Shown piece after piece: positions 1 through 8,216 of a stretch of DNA of 64,000 nucleotides (the first letter of the stretch is position 1; the number at the start of each line of letters is the position of its first letter). Source of the DNA: an uncultured Lactobacillus sp. (GTDB lineage: Bacteria; Bacillota; Bacilli; Lactobacillales; Lactobacillaceae); NCBI RefSeq assembly GCF_902491705.1, contig NZ_CABUIW010000004.1:1-64000 (forward strand). The letters are read 5' to 3'. The position numbers and the translations under genes were made by a program. The notes under the pieces are model-generated. The model saw only the letters and a program-made list of their open reading frames with translations, was not told the origin of the DNA and ran no database searches.

Positions 1-30
1 TTGTTCTTTATTAAATTTAGTCATAATAAA

Positions 31-59
31 AGACCCAAAAGTGTCTAACTTTTGGGTCT
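31..59. terminator. 12-bp inverted repeat, probable terminator of a gene left of the window
   Basis: Perfect 12-bp arms (31-42 and 48-59) enclose a 5-base loop. The T-rich flank (TTTTATTAT) is on the minus strand and the plus-strand flank is weak. I infer a terminator for a gene ending off the left edge, but the direction is uncertain. Confidence 0.5.
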
Positions 60-146
60 CACTTCATAATGAATTAGATAAGTGTTTTTTAGTAAAAATT
101 AGTCCATAATATAAGTAAATATTTTAAGTACTAAGGAAAAATATAT

Positions 147-752
147 ATGGGACTTTTTGATTTATTTAGTAAAAAACAGCGAAAAGCTAATCAATCTTTT
201 TTAGCGCAGCAACGCAGTCAACAAGCGATTGCTAGGATTCAAAAATTAGATTTGCCTGCTGAATTTAAACAACAATTGATCAATGCTAAAGTTTTTGATA
301 TTTGGTTTAACAGTAAAGAGTTAAAGCCACTGGCTGATTTGCTTAGCACGCATCCAAATGAAGAAATTGAATATAGTGCAATTGGCATCAATGATCAAAG
401 TGAGACGGTAATGTTAACTTGCACAAATAAATCTTTGATTATTTTGAGTAAAAAGCACTCTGAAGAAAATACTAGAGTTATTCCATTGACGCAAATCAAG
501 AGTGTGATTTTGAAGCATCAGATTACTTATGATGAATTAACCTTGATCGTTAATAATGAAAAGCTTGATATTAATTCTATTAACAAAACAGCAGCACCAA
601 TTTTAGTTGAAGCTATTAAGAAATATTCAAATAATAATGATGACTTTGATAATCAAGTAGAGCAGATTAAGAAGCTTAAAGAATTACTTGATCAAGGGAT
701 TTTAACTGAAGAAGAATTTAAGGCAAAGAAGAAAAAGATTTTAGATATTTAA
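147..752 (+). CDS. PH-like domain protein with C-terminal SHOCT domain
   Basis: A 201-residue soluble protein with no signal peptide or membrane segment. Residues about 1-40 are charged and Gln-rich. Residues about 65-155 look like a bacterial PH (YokE-like) beta-rich fold. The last 30 residues (QIKKLKELLDQGILTEEEF...) match the SHOCT short C-terminal domain, known from many bacterial proteins as an oligomerisation module. TAAGGA lies about 10 bases before the ATG. The gene is monocistronic and converges on the PTS gene through a shared terminator. The biochemical function is unknown; the domain calls come from sequence pattern only. Confidence 0.8.
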   Translation: MGLFDLFSKKQRKANQSFLAQQRSQQAIARIQKLDLPAEFKQQLINAKVFDIWFNSKELKPLADLLSTHPNEEIEYSAIGINDQSETVMLTCTNKSLIILSKKHSEENTRVIPLTQIKSVILKHQITYDELTLIVNNEKLDINSINKTAAPILVEAIKKYSNNNDDFDNQVEQIKKLKELLDQGILTEEEFKAKKKKILDI

Positions 753-755
753 AAT

Positions 756-789
756 AAAATAGGCGAAGCCAATTGGCTTCGCCTATTTT
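756..789. terminator. Bidirectional intrinsic terminator
   Basis: A perfect 15-bp stem (AAAATAGGCGAAGCC and its complement) with an AATT loop, A-rich on the left and T-rich on the right. It serves both the PH/SHOCT gene (plus) and the PTS EIIC gene (minus). Confidence 0.9.
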
Positions 790-859
790 GATACTCCAGA
801 CGTTTAGTGGGAGAGAGAAAGTAAATTTGAACGCCTGGAAGGTATTTAATTAAATTGTT

Positions 860-2113
860 TTATTCTTCAGGTGCAACTTCACCTTGTTCTTCAGCTAAAG
901 CCTTCTTGTCTAGAACTCTGAAGAATGGCCAGTAACCAGCAACTGCAATAACTAAGCAAATTGCTTGCCATACAACGGCTTTCCAGTCACCACCGGTGAT
1001 AAGGAAACCGTTAAGCAAGGTTGGAGTAGTCCAAGGAACACTTGCGATTATCATATGAATAACATGGAATTTGAATAAGAAGTAAGAGATACCTTGTAAT
1101 ACCAAAGGAATAGTAATGAATGGAATTGCAAGAATAGGATTTAATACAACAGGAACACCAAACATAATAGGTTCGGAAATTTGGAAAATACATGGAACTA
1201 AACCTAAGTGGGCTAATTGCTTATAACGTTTACTCTTAGCAAATAACATACAAATTACTAATCCAAGAACTGCACCAGTACCGCCCATGGCCATACCGAA
1301 AGTTAAGAAACCATCAGCACAAATGTGAGTTGGTACACCACCATTCATGGCTTTATGCATGTTGTCCATTAAGAAATTACCGTAAACAGGACCGGCAACG
1401 ATACCAACAGTGTTGTTACCGTGAATACCAATAGTCCAAGCAAAAAGAGTAAAGAAGGTAAATATTTCCATACCCCAGAAACTACCAAGAGTAGCTGTAA
1501 GTGGTGAGAAGATCCAAGTAATAAATGCATTGATGTCTAAGTGAAGCAAACATCTGATAACCCAGGCACCACCTAAAATTACTAATGCAGGAATTAATGA
1601 AACAAATGAACTAGCAACTGCTGGAGGAACTGAATCTGGTAGTTTGATAACGATCTTGTGTTTAATAAACCAATTGTAAACTTCACCAGCTACGAGTGAA
1701 ACAATAATAGCAGTAAACATACTTGAAGCACCAAGATTAGCAGGATCTAGTACCATTTGGTTGTTTAATTCACAAATGATGAAGGCAACAGCACCAATTA
1801 CTGAAGCTGATAGACGATCAATTTTATTTTCACGAGCTAACGTGTAAGAAATACCAAGTGCAATGATTAAACCGATTAAACCAGTCGACATATTGATTGG
1901 CGCATTTAAAATTGGCAAATATGGCTTAATGATATTGGACCAGCCAGGAACTGGTAAGTTGGCAATAATCATAAAGATAGAGCCAAAGATTGTAAATGGA
2001 ACAGAAATGATCATCCCGTCTCTTAGGACAATCATATATTTGTTTTCGCCCATTTTTCCCAGGGCAGGCATTAATTTTTGCCTTGTCCAATTCATGAATT
2101 TATTATTTTGCAT
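860..2113 (-). CDS. PTS lactose/cellobiose-family permease, EIIC component
   Basis: A 417-residue polytopic membrane protein of the lactose/cellobiose (Lac) EIIC family, about the usual length for CelB-type proteins. These transport beta-glucosides or related disaccharides while EIIB/EIIA phosphorylate them. Family features include the hydrophobic N-terminal segment after MLRDGMIISVPFTIFGS-like sequence, the GIHGNN segment in mid-protein and the SEPIMFG motif near residue 320. No EIIB or EIIA gene is nearby, so it must use partners encoded elsewhere. It has its own promoter downstream of the ROK repressor gene on the same strand, and AGGAGG precedes the ATG. The phospho-beta-glycosidase at 4396 is the likely next enzyme. 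Substrate not determinable from sequence. Confidence 0.9.
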   Translation of the reverse strand: MQNNKFMNWTRQKLMPALGKMGENKYMIVLRDGMIISVPFTIFGSIFMIIANLPVPGWSNIIKPYLPILNAPINMSTGLIGLIIALGISYTLARENKIDRLSASVIGAVAFIICELNNQMVLDPANLGASSMFTAIIVSLVAGEVYNWFIKHKIVIKLPDSVPPAVASSFVSLIPALVILGGAWVIRCLLHLDINAFITWIFSPLTATLGSFWGMEIFTFFTLFAWTIGIHGNNTVGIVAGPVYGNFLMDNMHKAMNGGVPTHICADGFLTFGMAMGGTGAVLGLVICMLFAKSKRYKQLAHLGLVPCIFQISEPIMFGVPVVLNPILAIPFITIPLVLQGISYFLFKFHVIHMIIASVPWTTPTLLNGFLITGGDWKAVVWQAICLVIAVAGYWPFFRVLDKKALAEEQGEVAPEE

Positions 2114-2161
2114 TTTTATATCCTCCTAAAATGAATAGTTCTTAATGCAAAGTATGTAAAC

Positions 2162-2206
2162 TTAATTAACTAACTAAAATGTAAGCCCTTTATTGGATAT
2201 TGTCAA
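2162..2206 (-). promoter_or_regulatory. Promoter of the PTS EIIC gene with overlapping ROK operator candidate
   Basis: On the minus strand: -35 TTGACA (2201-2206), 17-base spacer, -10 TACATT (2178-2183). Immediately downstream is TTAGTTAGTTAATTAA (2162-2177), the reverse complement of the AATTAACTAACT motif that also occurs near 3493 and 23792. A repressor bound there would cover the transcription start. Confidence 0.75.
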
Positions 2207-2239
2207 CTGTTTTTTGTAAAAAATAAAAAGCGTTGCAGC

Positions 2240-3385
2240 TTAAGGTATAAGCCGCAGGCGCTTTGTGCCTAGATCAAAAGTTTTTCTGACTAATAATGAA
2301 TAACCGCCAAGTAAAGGTGCAAACTTAGTTTGTCTAGCAATTTGTAATTGAGTTTGCGTAGCTTCTAGGATTGGTAATTTGCTCTTTATCTGAATTAAAA
2401 GCATCGGCAAGTTTTCGATTAATGATGAGTCCAAATAGATAATTTGTGGTGAATAACTAGCAATAATATTATTTAAGACTAAAGCAATGCCATCTACAAA
2501 ATGAGTGATTGAATCAACTACTTCTTTATTTCCTTTAACATAAAGCTTAGCTACTTGTTGCAAAGTTAGATTGTTAAGACCATTATATTTAGCAACTTCG
2601 CGCAAAATAGCTTCTTGAGAACAATAATCAATCGGATTGAATGGTTTAACACCATCATCAGTTTGTATTAAAAATTGCATGTTCTCAATGCTACCAGCTG
2701 CGTCCTGATTTCCTAAATATAGATTTTCATCAATAATGATTCCGGCACTAATTGTTTCGTTAATTGTTATTGAGATTAGATTCTTAATTTCATTATTAGA
2801 AGAAAAATCACGCTGAAAAATTGCAGCCGCATTGGCGTTGTTAAGTACAACAACAGGAACTTGGTATTCCTTCTTTAAACAATCAACTAAATCTTGATCA
2901 TCAGATATAGGAGATATGTAAGTATTGTTAAATACTTTCGTGTGTACTGAGATTGAAATACCTAATAATCCATGGACAGTATCTTTAATTGAAAAATTAG
3001 CAATTTTTTTCTTCAATAGTTGCCGAATTTTTTCACTAGGTAAGTTATTAATAGATATTTCTTCAAATCTGTTAACTTGTCCGTTGGTATAAGTTGCCAT
3101 TATATTGAGGTATTCTTTACCAATTTCTATATTAATGAAAAAGCCAAAATCTTTATTAAATTCAATAAGCTGAGGCTTTCTGCCTCCATTTTTAGTACTA
3201 TGACCCTCACCAATTTCAACTACATATTGTTTTTCAAGTAATTCTTCTAAGATGCTTGAAATAGTTACTTTGTTGATTGAAAGATCCCGTGCAATTTTAC
3301 TACGAGAGATAGGGCCATAATTAATTACGTGCCGAATAACGGATCGTTCATTATTAAGACGCATGGTATGTTTGTTAATAAACAT
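2240..3385 (-). CDS. ROK-family (XylR/NagC-type) transcriptional repressor
   Basis: A 381-residue protein. Residues about 10-70 form a MarR-like winged helix-turn-helix (SRSKIARDLSINKVTISSIL), followed by a ROK sugar-binding domain. It has LNNANAAA where active kinases have a catalytic Asp, and it lacks the kinase Cys-cluster motif, as expected for a regulator. Divergent from the ROK/GH1/GH31/GH42 genes and upstream of the EIIC gene, so it probably represses both sides and is released by a sugar ligand. I kept the ATG at 3385 because GAAAGG lies 12 bases upstream. The next Met, 21 bases in, has no ribosome binding site. Confidence 0.9.
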   Translation of the reverse strand: MFINKHTMRLNNERSVIRHVINYGPISRSKIARDLSINKVTISSILEELLEKQYVVEIGEGHSTKNGGRKPQLIEFNKDFGFFINIEIGKEYLNIMATYTNGQVNRFEEISINNLPSEKIRQLLKKKIANFSIKDTVHGLLGISISVHTKVFNNTYISPISDDQDLVDCLKKEYQVPVVVLNNANAAAIFQRDFSSNNEIKNLISITINETISAGIIIDENLYLGNQDAAGSIENMQFLIQTDDGVKPFNPIDYCSQEAILREVAKYNGLNNLTLQQVAKLYVKGNKEVVDSITHFVDGIALVLNNIIASYSPQIIYLDSSLIENLPMLLIQIKSKLPILEATQTQLQIARQTKFAPLLGGYSLLVRKTFDLGTKRLRLIP

Positions 3386-3430
3386 GAGATCAACCAGCCT
3401 TTCTACAAGAATTATACATAACTTTTTGAA

Positions 3431-3467
3431 TGAAAGTGTTTACACGGAGTAAAAAATAATGTATTCT
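3431..3467 (+). promoter_or_regulatory. Promoter of the ROK/GH1/GH31/GH42 operon with overlapping cre-like site
   Basis: -35 TTTACA (3439-3444), 17-base spacer, -10 TATTCT (3462-3467). TGAAAGTGTTTACA (3431-3444) resembles the CcpA cre consensus (one deviation, T for C in the central CG) and overlaps the -35, so glucose repression is likely. A minus-strand TATAAT (3411-3416) for the repressor gene lies in the same divergent region. Confidence 0.7.
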
Positions 3468-3490
3468 GTAAATGTATCGAGTATGTAAAG

Positions 3491-3506
3491 TAAATTAACT
3501 AACTTT
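3491..3506 (+). promoter_or_regulatory. Candidate ROK repressor operator
   Basis: TAAATTAACTAACTTT lies about 20 bases downstream of the predicted start and just before the ribosome binding site. It shares AATTAACTAACT with the EIIC promoter. Binding here would act as a roadblock. Inferred from recurrence only. Confidence 0.55.
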
Positions 3507-3521
3507 AAGGAGATGCATAAA

Positions 3522-4406
3522 ATGGCTATTTTAACCATTGATGTAGGTCAGAAATTCGTTCGATATGGCTTCTTTGATGAAGCAGGTAATTTAACTGAGA
3601 AAGGTCAGTATCAAATACCTAGAAAATCACCGCAAGCTTTTTATGAATCAATTGCTGATTTAACTACAGAAAATAGTGTAGACATAAAAGCAATTAGTAT
3701 TAGTTTTCCTGGTTTTATTAATGTAGATAAGAAGATAGCTATTCGAGCAGGCTCCTTGAGATTTTTAGATGGTCATAATATTAGTCAAGATTTACATCAA
3801 TATATTGATGACCAGATTAAAATTTTTATTGAAAATAATTCTAATTGTGCAGCAATTGCCGAGAAATTAAAAGGAAATGCTCAGGACGTGAGTGATTTCG
3901 CCGTAATTACTTTAGGCAATGGTGTTGGTGGAGGAATCTATATTAATAACCAATTGCTTAGAGGAACCGGCTTTTCAGCTGGTGAATTCGGCATGATGAT
4001 TACAGATTATACTGGGCACGGCTTTAAGAGTGCTCACGAATTAGCCTCAACTGCCGCATTAATTAGTGAATATTCCAGGATGCGTGGAATTCCTGATGGA
4101 TTAGTCGAAGACTATCAAATCATGTCTGAATTAGATGATCCTAAGGTTAAGGCTGTTGTTGAAAATTGGGCAACCTATGTTGCAATTTGTATTTTTAACT
4201 TAGCTTGTACGCTCAATCCGCAACGCTTTTTAATTGGAGGAAGCATTAGTCAAAATAGCGAATTGATCCCAATTATCAAAGAAAAGCTAAATCAAATTCC
4301 TAACTGGACAGATTTTCAAGCAGAAATTCAATCTTGTCGCTTCTTTAATGATGCAAGTCTTTATGGTGCCTATTGGGCATATATAGGAAGTAATCATGTT
4401 TCATAA
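3522..4406 (+). CDS. ROK-family protein (putative sugar kinase, catalytic residue altered)
   Basis: A ROK-fold protein of 294 residues. It has the N-terminal nucleotide-binding loop (TIDVGQKFVRYGFFD) and the GNGVGGGIYINN and GTGFSAGEFG segments. The usual catalytic motif N-D-A-N is N-N-S-N here (Asn at residue 106), and the zinc-binding C-x-C-G-x-x-G-C motif is absent, so kinase activity is doubtful. An in-frame ATG at 3513 overlaps the TAAGGAG ribosome binding site, so ATG 3522, 9 bases downstream of that site, is the better start. First gene of the glycosidase operon; its 3' end overlaps GH1 by 11 bases. Confidence 0.8.
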   Translation: MAILTIDVGQKFVRYGFFDEAGNLTEKGQYQIPRKSPQAFYESIADLTTENSVDIKAISISFPGFINVDKKIAIRAGSLRFLDGHNISQDLHQYIDDQIKIFIENNSNCAAIAEKLKGNAQDVSDFAVITLGNGVGGGIYINNQLLRGTGFSAGEFGMMITDYTGHGFKSAHELASTAALISEYSRMRGIPDGLVEDYQIMSELDDPKVKAVVENWATYVAICIFNLACTLNPQRFLIGGSISQNSELIPIIKEKLNQIPNWTDFQAEIQSCRFFNDASLYGAYWAYIGSNHVS

Positions 4407-5895
4407 AAAGTTAGATAATTTCCCTAAAGATTTCCTTTGGGGTGCAAGTTCTGCAGCTTATCAAATAGAAGGTGCCGCAAAAGAAGACGGTAAAGGTGCT
4501 TCTATTTGGGATAAATATACACATGAAAAAGGCAATACTTATAAAAATACTAACGGTGATGTAGCAGTTGATCATTATCATCACTATAAAGAAGACGTTC
4601 AGTTAATGGCGCAAATGCATCTTAAGGCATATCGTTTTTCAGTTGCTTGGAGCCGCATTATTCCAGATGGTGAAGGTGAAATAAATCCAAAAGGAATTGA
4701 GTTTTATCATAATCTGATTAAGGAATTGAAAGACCACGATATTGAACCAGTTTTAACTATCTATCACTGGGATTTGCCATTAAAATTGCAAGAAAAATAT
4801 CAAGGTTGGGAATCACGCGAAACTATTAAAGCTTTTCGTCATTATGCTCAAGTTTTATATCGTGAATTTGGCGATGAAGTTAAATATTGGATCACCATTA
4901 ATGAGCAAAACGTATTTACATCAATGGGTTATCGCTGGGGCACACATCCACCTAAGAAGCATGATATTAAAACTATGTTTTTAGTGAACCATAATGTAAA
5001 TATCGCCAATGCTTTAGCAATAAAAGATTTCCATAAAATGGTGCCAAATGGATTAATTGGTCCTAGCTTTGGCTATGGACCTGTATATCCTAAGACTTGT
5101 GATCCTAATGACGTTTTAGCCGCACTAAATGCTAAAGACTTTAATGATAATTGGTGGCTAGATGTTTATTGCAGAGGCAAGTATCCATTTTTCACTAAAA
5201 AGCAATTGACTGATCTTGGCATTATGCCAGAAGTTACTGATGAAGATCGCAAAATATTAGAAGATCCAGCAGCACATCCTGATTATTTGGGGATTAATTA
5301 TTATCATGGCGGAACAGTTCAACAGAATCGAATCGAAAAGCCAGTCGATGATCAAAAACAAGAGCGTACTTTTAATAAAGTAGATCCATATTTAATGCAA
5401 CCAAAAGGCGATCAAGCTCAAAACCCAGAAGTTCCTATGTTTAATAATGTAGAAAATGGCTATGTTGATAAAACTAAATGGGGCTGGGAAATCGATCCTA
5501 CGGGAATGCGAATTGCTTTGCGTGAAATTTATGAAAAATATCAATTGCCAATTATGATTACCGAAAATGGGCTAGGAGCAATTGACACAGTTAAAGATGG
5601 AAAGATTAATGATGTGTATCGAATCAACTATTTAAAAGATCACGTTAAAGCAATGAAAGAAGCAATTACTGATGGTGTAGACTTAATCGGTTATTGTGCT
5701 TGGTCATTTACTGATTTGCTTAGCTGGTTAAATGGTTATTCTAAACGTTATGGCTTTGTTTATGTTGATCAAAACGATGATGAAAATGGAACACTAAAGC
5801 GTATTCCAAAGGCAAGTTATGATTGGTATAAACAAGTTATTGCTAGTGATGGAAATGATGACAAATTGTTAAATCATGATGAGGATCATAAATAA
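4396..5895 (+). CDS. GH1 phospho-beta-glycosidase (6-phospho-beta-glucosidase/galactosidase)
   Basis: A 499-residue GH1 retaining beta-glycosidase. Acid/base Glu170 is in TINEQN and nucleophile Glu390 is in ITENGLG. Ser443, Lys450 and Tyr452 (in LLSWLNGYSKRYG) match the spacing of the phosphate-binding Ser-Lys-Tyr triad of LacG-type enzymes, so the substrate is probably a 6-phosphorylated glycoside delivered by the PTS. N-terminal FLWGASSAAYQIEGA is the GH1 signature. AGGAAG precedes the ATG, which lies inside the end of the ROK gene. The next gene starts on the stop codon. Whether the sugar is a glucoside or galactoside cannot be decided here. Confidence 0.92.
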   Translation: MFHKKLDNFPKDFLWGASSAAYQIEGAAKEDGKGASIWDKYTHEKGNTYKNTNGDVAVDHYHHYKEDVQLMAQMHLKAYRFSVAWSRIIPDGEGEINPKGIEFYHNLIKELKDHDIEPVLTIYHWDLPLKLQEKYQGWESRETIKAFRHYAQVLYREFGDEVKYWITINEQNVFTSMGYRWGTHPPKKHDIKTMFLVNHNVNIANALAIKDFHKMVPNGLIGPSFGYGPVYPKTCDPNDVLAALNAKDFNDNWWLDVYCRGKYPFFTKKQLTDLGIMPEVTDEDRKILEDPAAHPDYLGINYYHGGTVQQNRIEKPVDDQKQERTFNKVDPYLMQPKGDQAQNPEVPMFNNVENGYVDKTKWGWEIDPTGMRIALREIYEKYQLPIMITENGLGAIDTVKDGKINDVYRINYLKDHVKAMKEAITDGVDLIGYCAWSFTDLLSWLNGYSKRYGFVYVDQNDDENGTLKRIPKASYDWYKQVIASDGNDDKLLNHDEDHK

Positions 5896-8174
5896 TGAAA
5901 TATTTAAACGGAAATTGGCTAGTGCGTGACGGCTTTTCAATTGATTATGGACAAAGCATTTATGATAGTGAGATTCAAGATAATAAGTTAACTTTATGGG
6001 TGCCCTTTAAAGTAATCACTGATCCTGGCATGACGCTAGATGACGGGATGCTTACTTTAGAAATTTCTTCTCCAAGAGAAAATATTATCCGCACTAAAAT
6101 CATTAATTTTAAAGGTGTAATTGATCACGGTCCAAAATTTGATTTGAATCTTGATCATCAATTTAAGCCAAATATTTTTGAAGATAGTGAAAAATTTGTT
6201 GTTGAATCAGGAAATACTCGCTTAGAAATTCAAAAAGGCAAGCAGATTTTATTTACGTATTTTTATAAAGATGAGATGCGTGCTGAAGTTCCGGCTCGCT
6301 CGATTGCTAGAATATTTGATCCTAATGGTCAAACACATATTTCAAATTCATTTGTTCTTGAACCTGGTGAAAAGGTCTATGGCTTAGGTGAAAGATTCTC
6401 TAATTTTGTTAAAAATGGTCAAGAAGTTAATATGTGGAACGCGGATGGTGGTACTGAAACGATCCAATCGTATAAAAATATTCCACTGTATTTATCCAAT
6501 AGAAAGTATGGTGTGTTTGTAAATTCTAGCGCTAAGGTTTCATTTGAAGTTGCTTCACAGCAAGTTGATCGTGTAGAGTTCTCTGCTCCCGGTCAAGAAC
6601 TTGATTATATGTTTATCGGCGGAAAAGATAATAAAGAAGTTTTGGATCATTACACTGCTTTGACAGGACGTCCACCTCTTCTACCTGCTTGGAGTTTTGG
6701 ATTGTGGCTGACGACATCATTTACTACTAAATACGATGAAAAAACCGTAATGAGTTTTATTAACGGGATGCTTGATCGTCATATTCCATTATCTGTTTTT
6801 CACTTTGATTGCTGCTGGATGAAACCAACACAATGGTGTGATTTTGTTTGGGATCCTGATATTTTTCCAGATCCAGAAGGATTGCTTAAGAAGATTCATA
6901 ATAAAGGCATTAAAGTCTGCGTTTGGATTAATCCATATATTGCTCAAAAATCCCGCTTATTTGAAGAAGGGATGAAGAAAGGCTACTTTATTAAAAAAGA
7001 AAATGGCGATGTATGGCAATGGGATAAATGGCAAGCTGGCATGGCTATTGTGGACTTTACCAATTCAGATGCAGTCAAATGGTATCAAGGCTATTTGAAA
7101 GAACTACTTCATCAAGGAGTAGATGTATTTAAGACCGACTTTGGTGAAAGAATTCCAAGTGAAGGCGTTAAGTTCTTTGATGGATCAGATCCTAAAAAGA
7201 TGCATAACTATTACACGCTTTTATATAACAAGGTTGTTACTGACGCTATTAGTGAAGTTAAGGGTGAAAAAGAAGCACTTGTCTTTGCTAGAAGTGCTAC
7301 TGTTGGCAGTCAGTGTTATCCAGTTCACTGGAGTGGAGATTCATCATCAAATTATTCTTCAATGGCTGAAACATTAAGAAGTGGCCTGTCATTTAGCATG
7401 AGCGGCTTTGGCTACTGGTCGCATGATATATCAGGTTTTGAAGCTAGTGCAACACCAGATTTATATAAGCGCTGGAGTCAATTTGGCTTATTAAGCTCAC
7501 ATTCAAGATATCACGGCTCAACTACTTATAAGGTTCCATGGTTATATGGGGATGAAGCTGTAGAAGTAACTAAGAAATTTACTAATTTGAAATTACGTCT
7601 ATTGCCATATCTTCTTACGATGTCTAAGAAAGCACATGACCATGGTACGCCGCTTTTGAGACCAATGGTTTTGGAATTTCCAGATGATCCAGGTTGTGAA
7701 GACCTTGATATGCAATATATGCTGGGGGACAGTTTATTAGTTGCTCCAATATTTAATGATCAAGGAAAAGCACGTTTTTATGTACCACAGAGTAAGGGCC
7801 AATGGATAAGCTTACTTACAGGTGAAAGTTATGAAGGCGGACGCTGGTATGAACAAAAATTTGATGAAAAGACGTTGCCATTATTAGTGCGGCCTAATTC
7901 AATTCTCGTAGCTGGCGAGCATGATGATCAAACTATGTACGACTACAGTAAGCATCCAGTGATTCATTTATTTAATATTCAAGATGGTAAGAATTCAGCT
8001 GTAGTTACTGATAATTATGGTAAAAAGGTAGCAACTGTAACTTGTGAAAAAATAAATGAAAAAGTAGTAGTAACTACAGATAATATTGAAGCTTTTGACT
8101 TGGTAATTCATCAAAGTGATCATGAAAATGTAGTTATGAAGAATAATCAACGACAAGTTAAAGTAGATTTATAA
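5895..8174 (+). CDS. GH31 alpha-xylosidase
   Basis: A 759-residue GH31 family enzyme, cytoplasmic (no signal peptide). Nucleophile Asp415 sits in FKTDFGERIP, the sequence typical of YicI-type alpha-xylosidases, and acid/base Asp482 is in HWSGDSSS. Both positions nearly coincide with those of E. coli YicI. These enzymes release xylose from isoprimeverose and xyloglucan oligosaccharides. The start codon overlaps the GH1 stop (TAATG), so the two are translationally coupled. A hairpin terminator follows, so GH42 may be expressed less. With the neighbouring beta-glycosidases it suggests use of plant xylosyl-glucosides; true substrate is inference. Confidence 0.88.
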   Translation: MKYLNGNWLVRDGFSIDYGQSIYDSEIQDNKLTLWVPFKVITDPGMTLDDGMLTLEISSPRENIIRTKIINFKGVIDHGPKFDLNLDHQFKPNIFEDSEKFVVESGNTRLEIQKGKQILFTYFYKDEMRAEVPARSIARIFDPNGQTHISNSFVLEPGEKVYGLGERFSNFVKNGQEVNMWNADGGTETIQSYKNIPLYLSNRKYGVFVNSSAKVSFEVASQQVDRVEFSAPGQELDYMFIGGKDNKEVLDHYTALTGRPPLLPAWSFGLWLTTSFTTKYDEKTVMSFINGMLDRHIPLSVFHFDCCWMKPTQWCDFVWDPDIFPDPEGLLKKIHNKGIKVCVWINPYIAQKSRLFEEGMKKGYFIKKENGDVWQWDKWQAGMAIVDFTNSDAVKWYQGYLKELLHQGVDVFKTDFGERIPSEGVKFFDGSDPKKMHNYYTLLYNKVVTDAISEVKGEKEALVFARSATVGSQCYPVHWSGDSSSNYSSMAETLRSGLSFSMSGFGYWSHDISGFEASATPDLYKRWSQFGLLSSHSRYHGSTTYKVPWLYGDEAVEVTKKFTNLKLRLLPYLLTMSKKAHDHGTPLLRPMVLEFPDDPGCEDLDMQYMLGDSLLVAPIFNDQGKARFYVPQSKGQWISLLTGESYEGGRWYEQKFDEKTLPLLVRPNSILVAGEHDDQTMYDYSKHPVIHLFNIQDGKNSAVVTDNYGKKVATVTCEKINEKVVVTTDNIEAFDLVIHQSDHENVVMKNNQRQVKVDL

Positions 8175-8175
8175 G

Positions 8176-8206
8176 ATGGCGAAGGGGATGCCCTGCGCCA
8201 TTTTTT
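8176..8206 (+). terminator. Intercistronic terminator between GH31 and GH42
   Basis: Stem TGGCG/CGCCA with inner GGG/CCC, followed by six T. The T run abuts the GGAG ribosome binding site of the GH42 gene, so it probably acts as a partial terminator inside the operon. Confidence 0.7.
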
Positions 8207-8216
8207 GGAGAAAACT

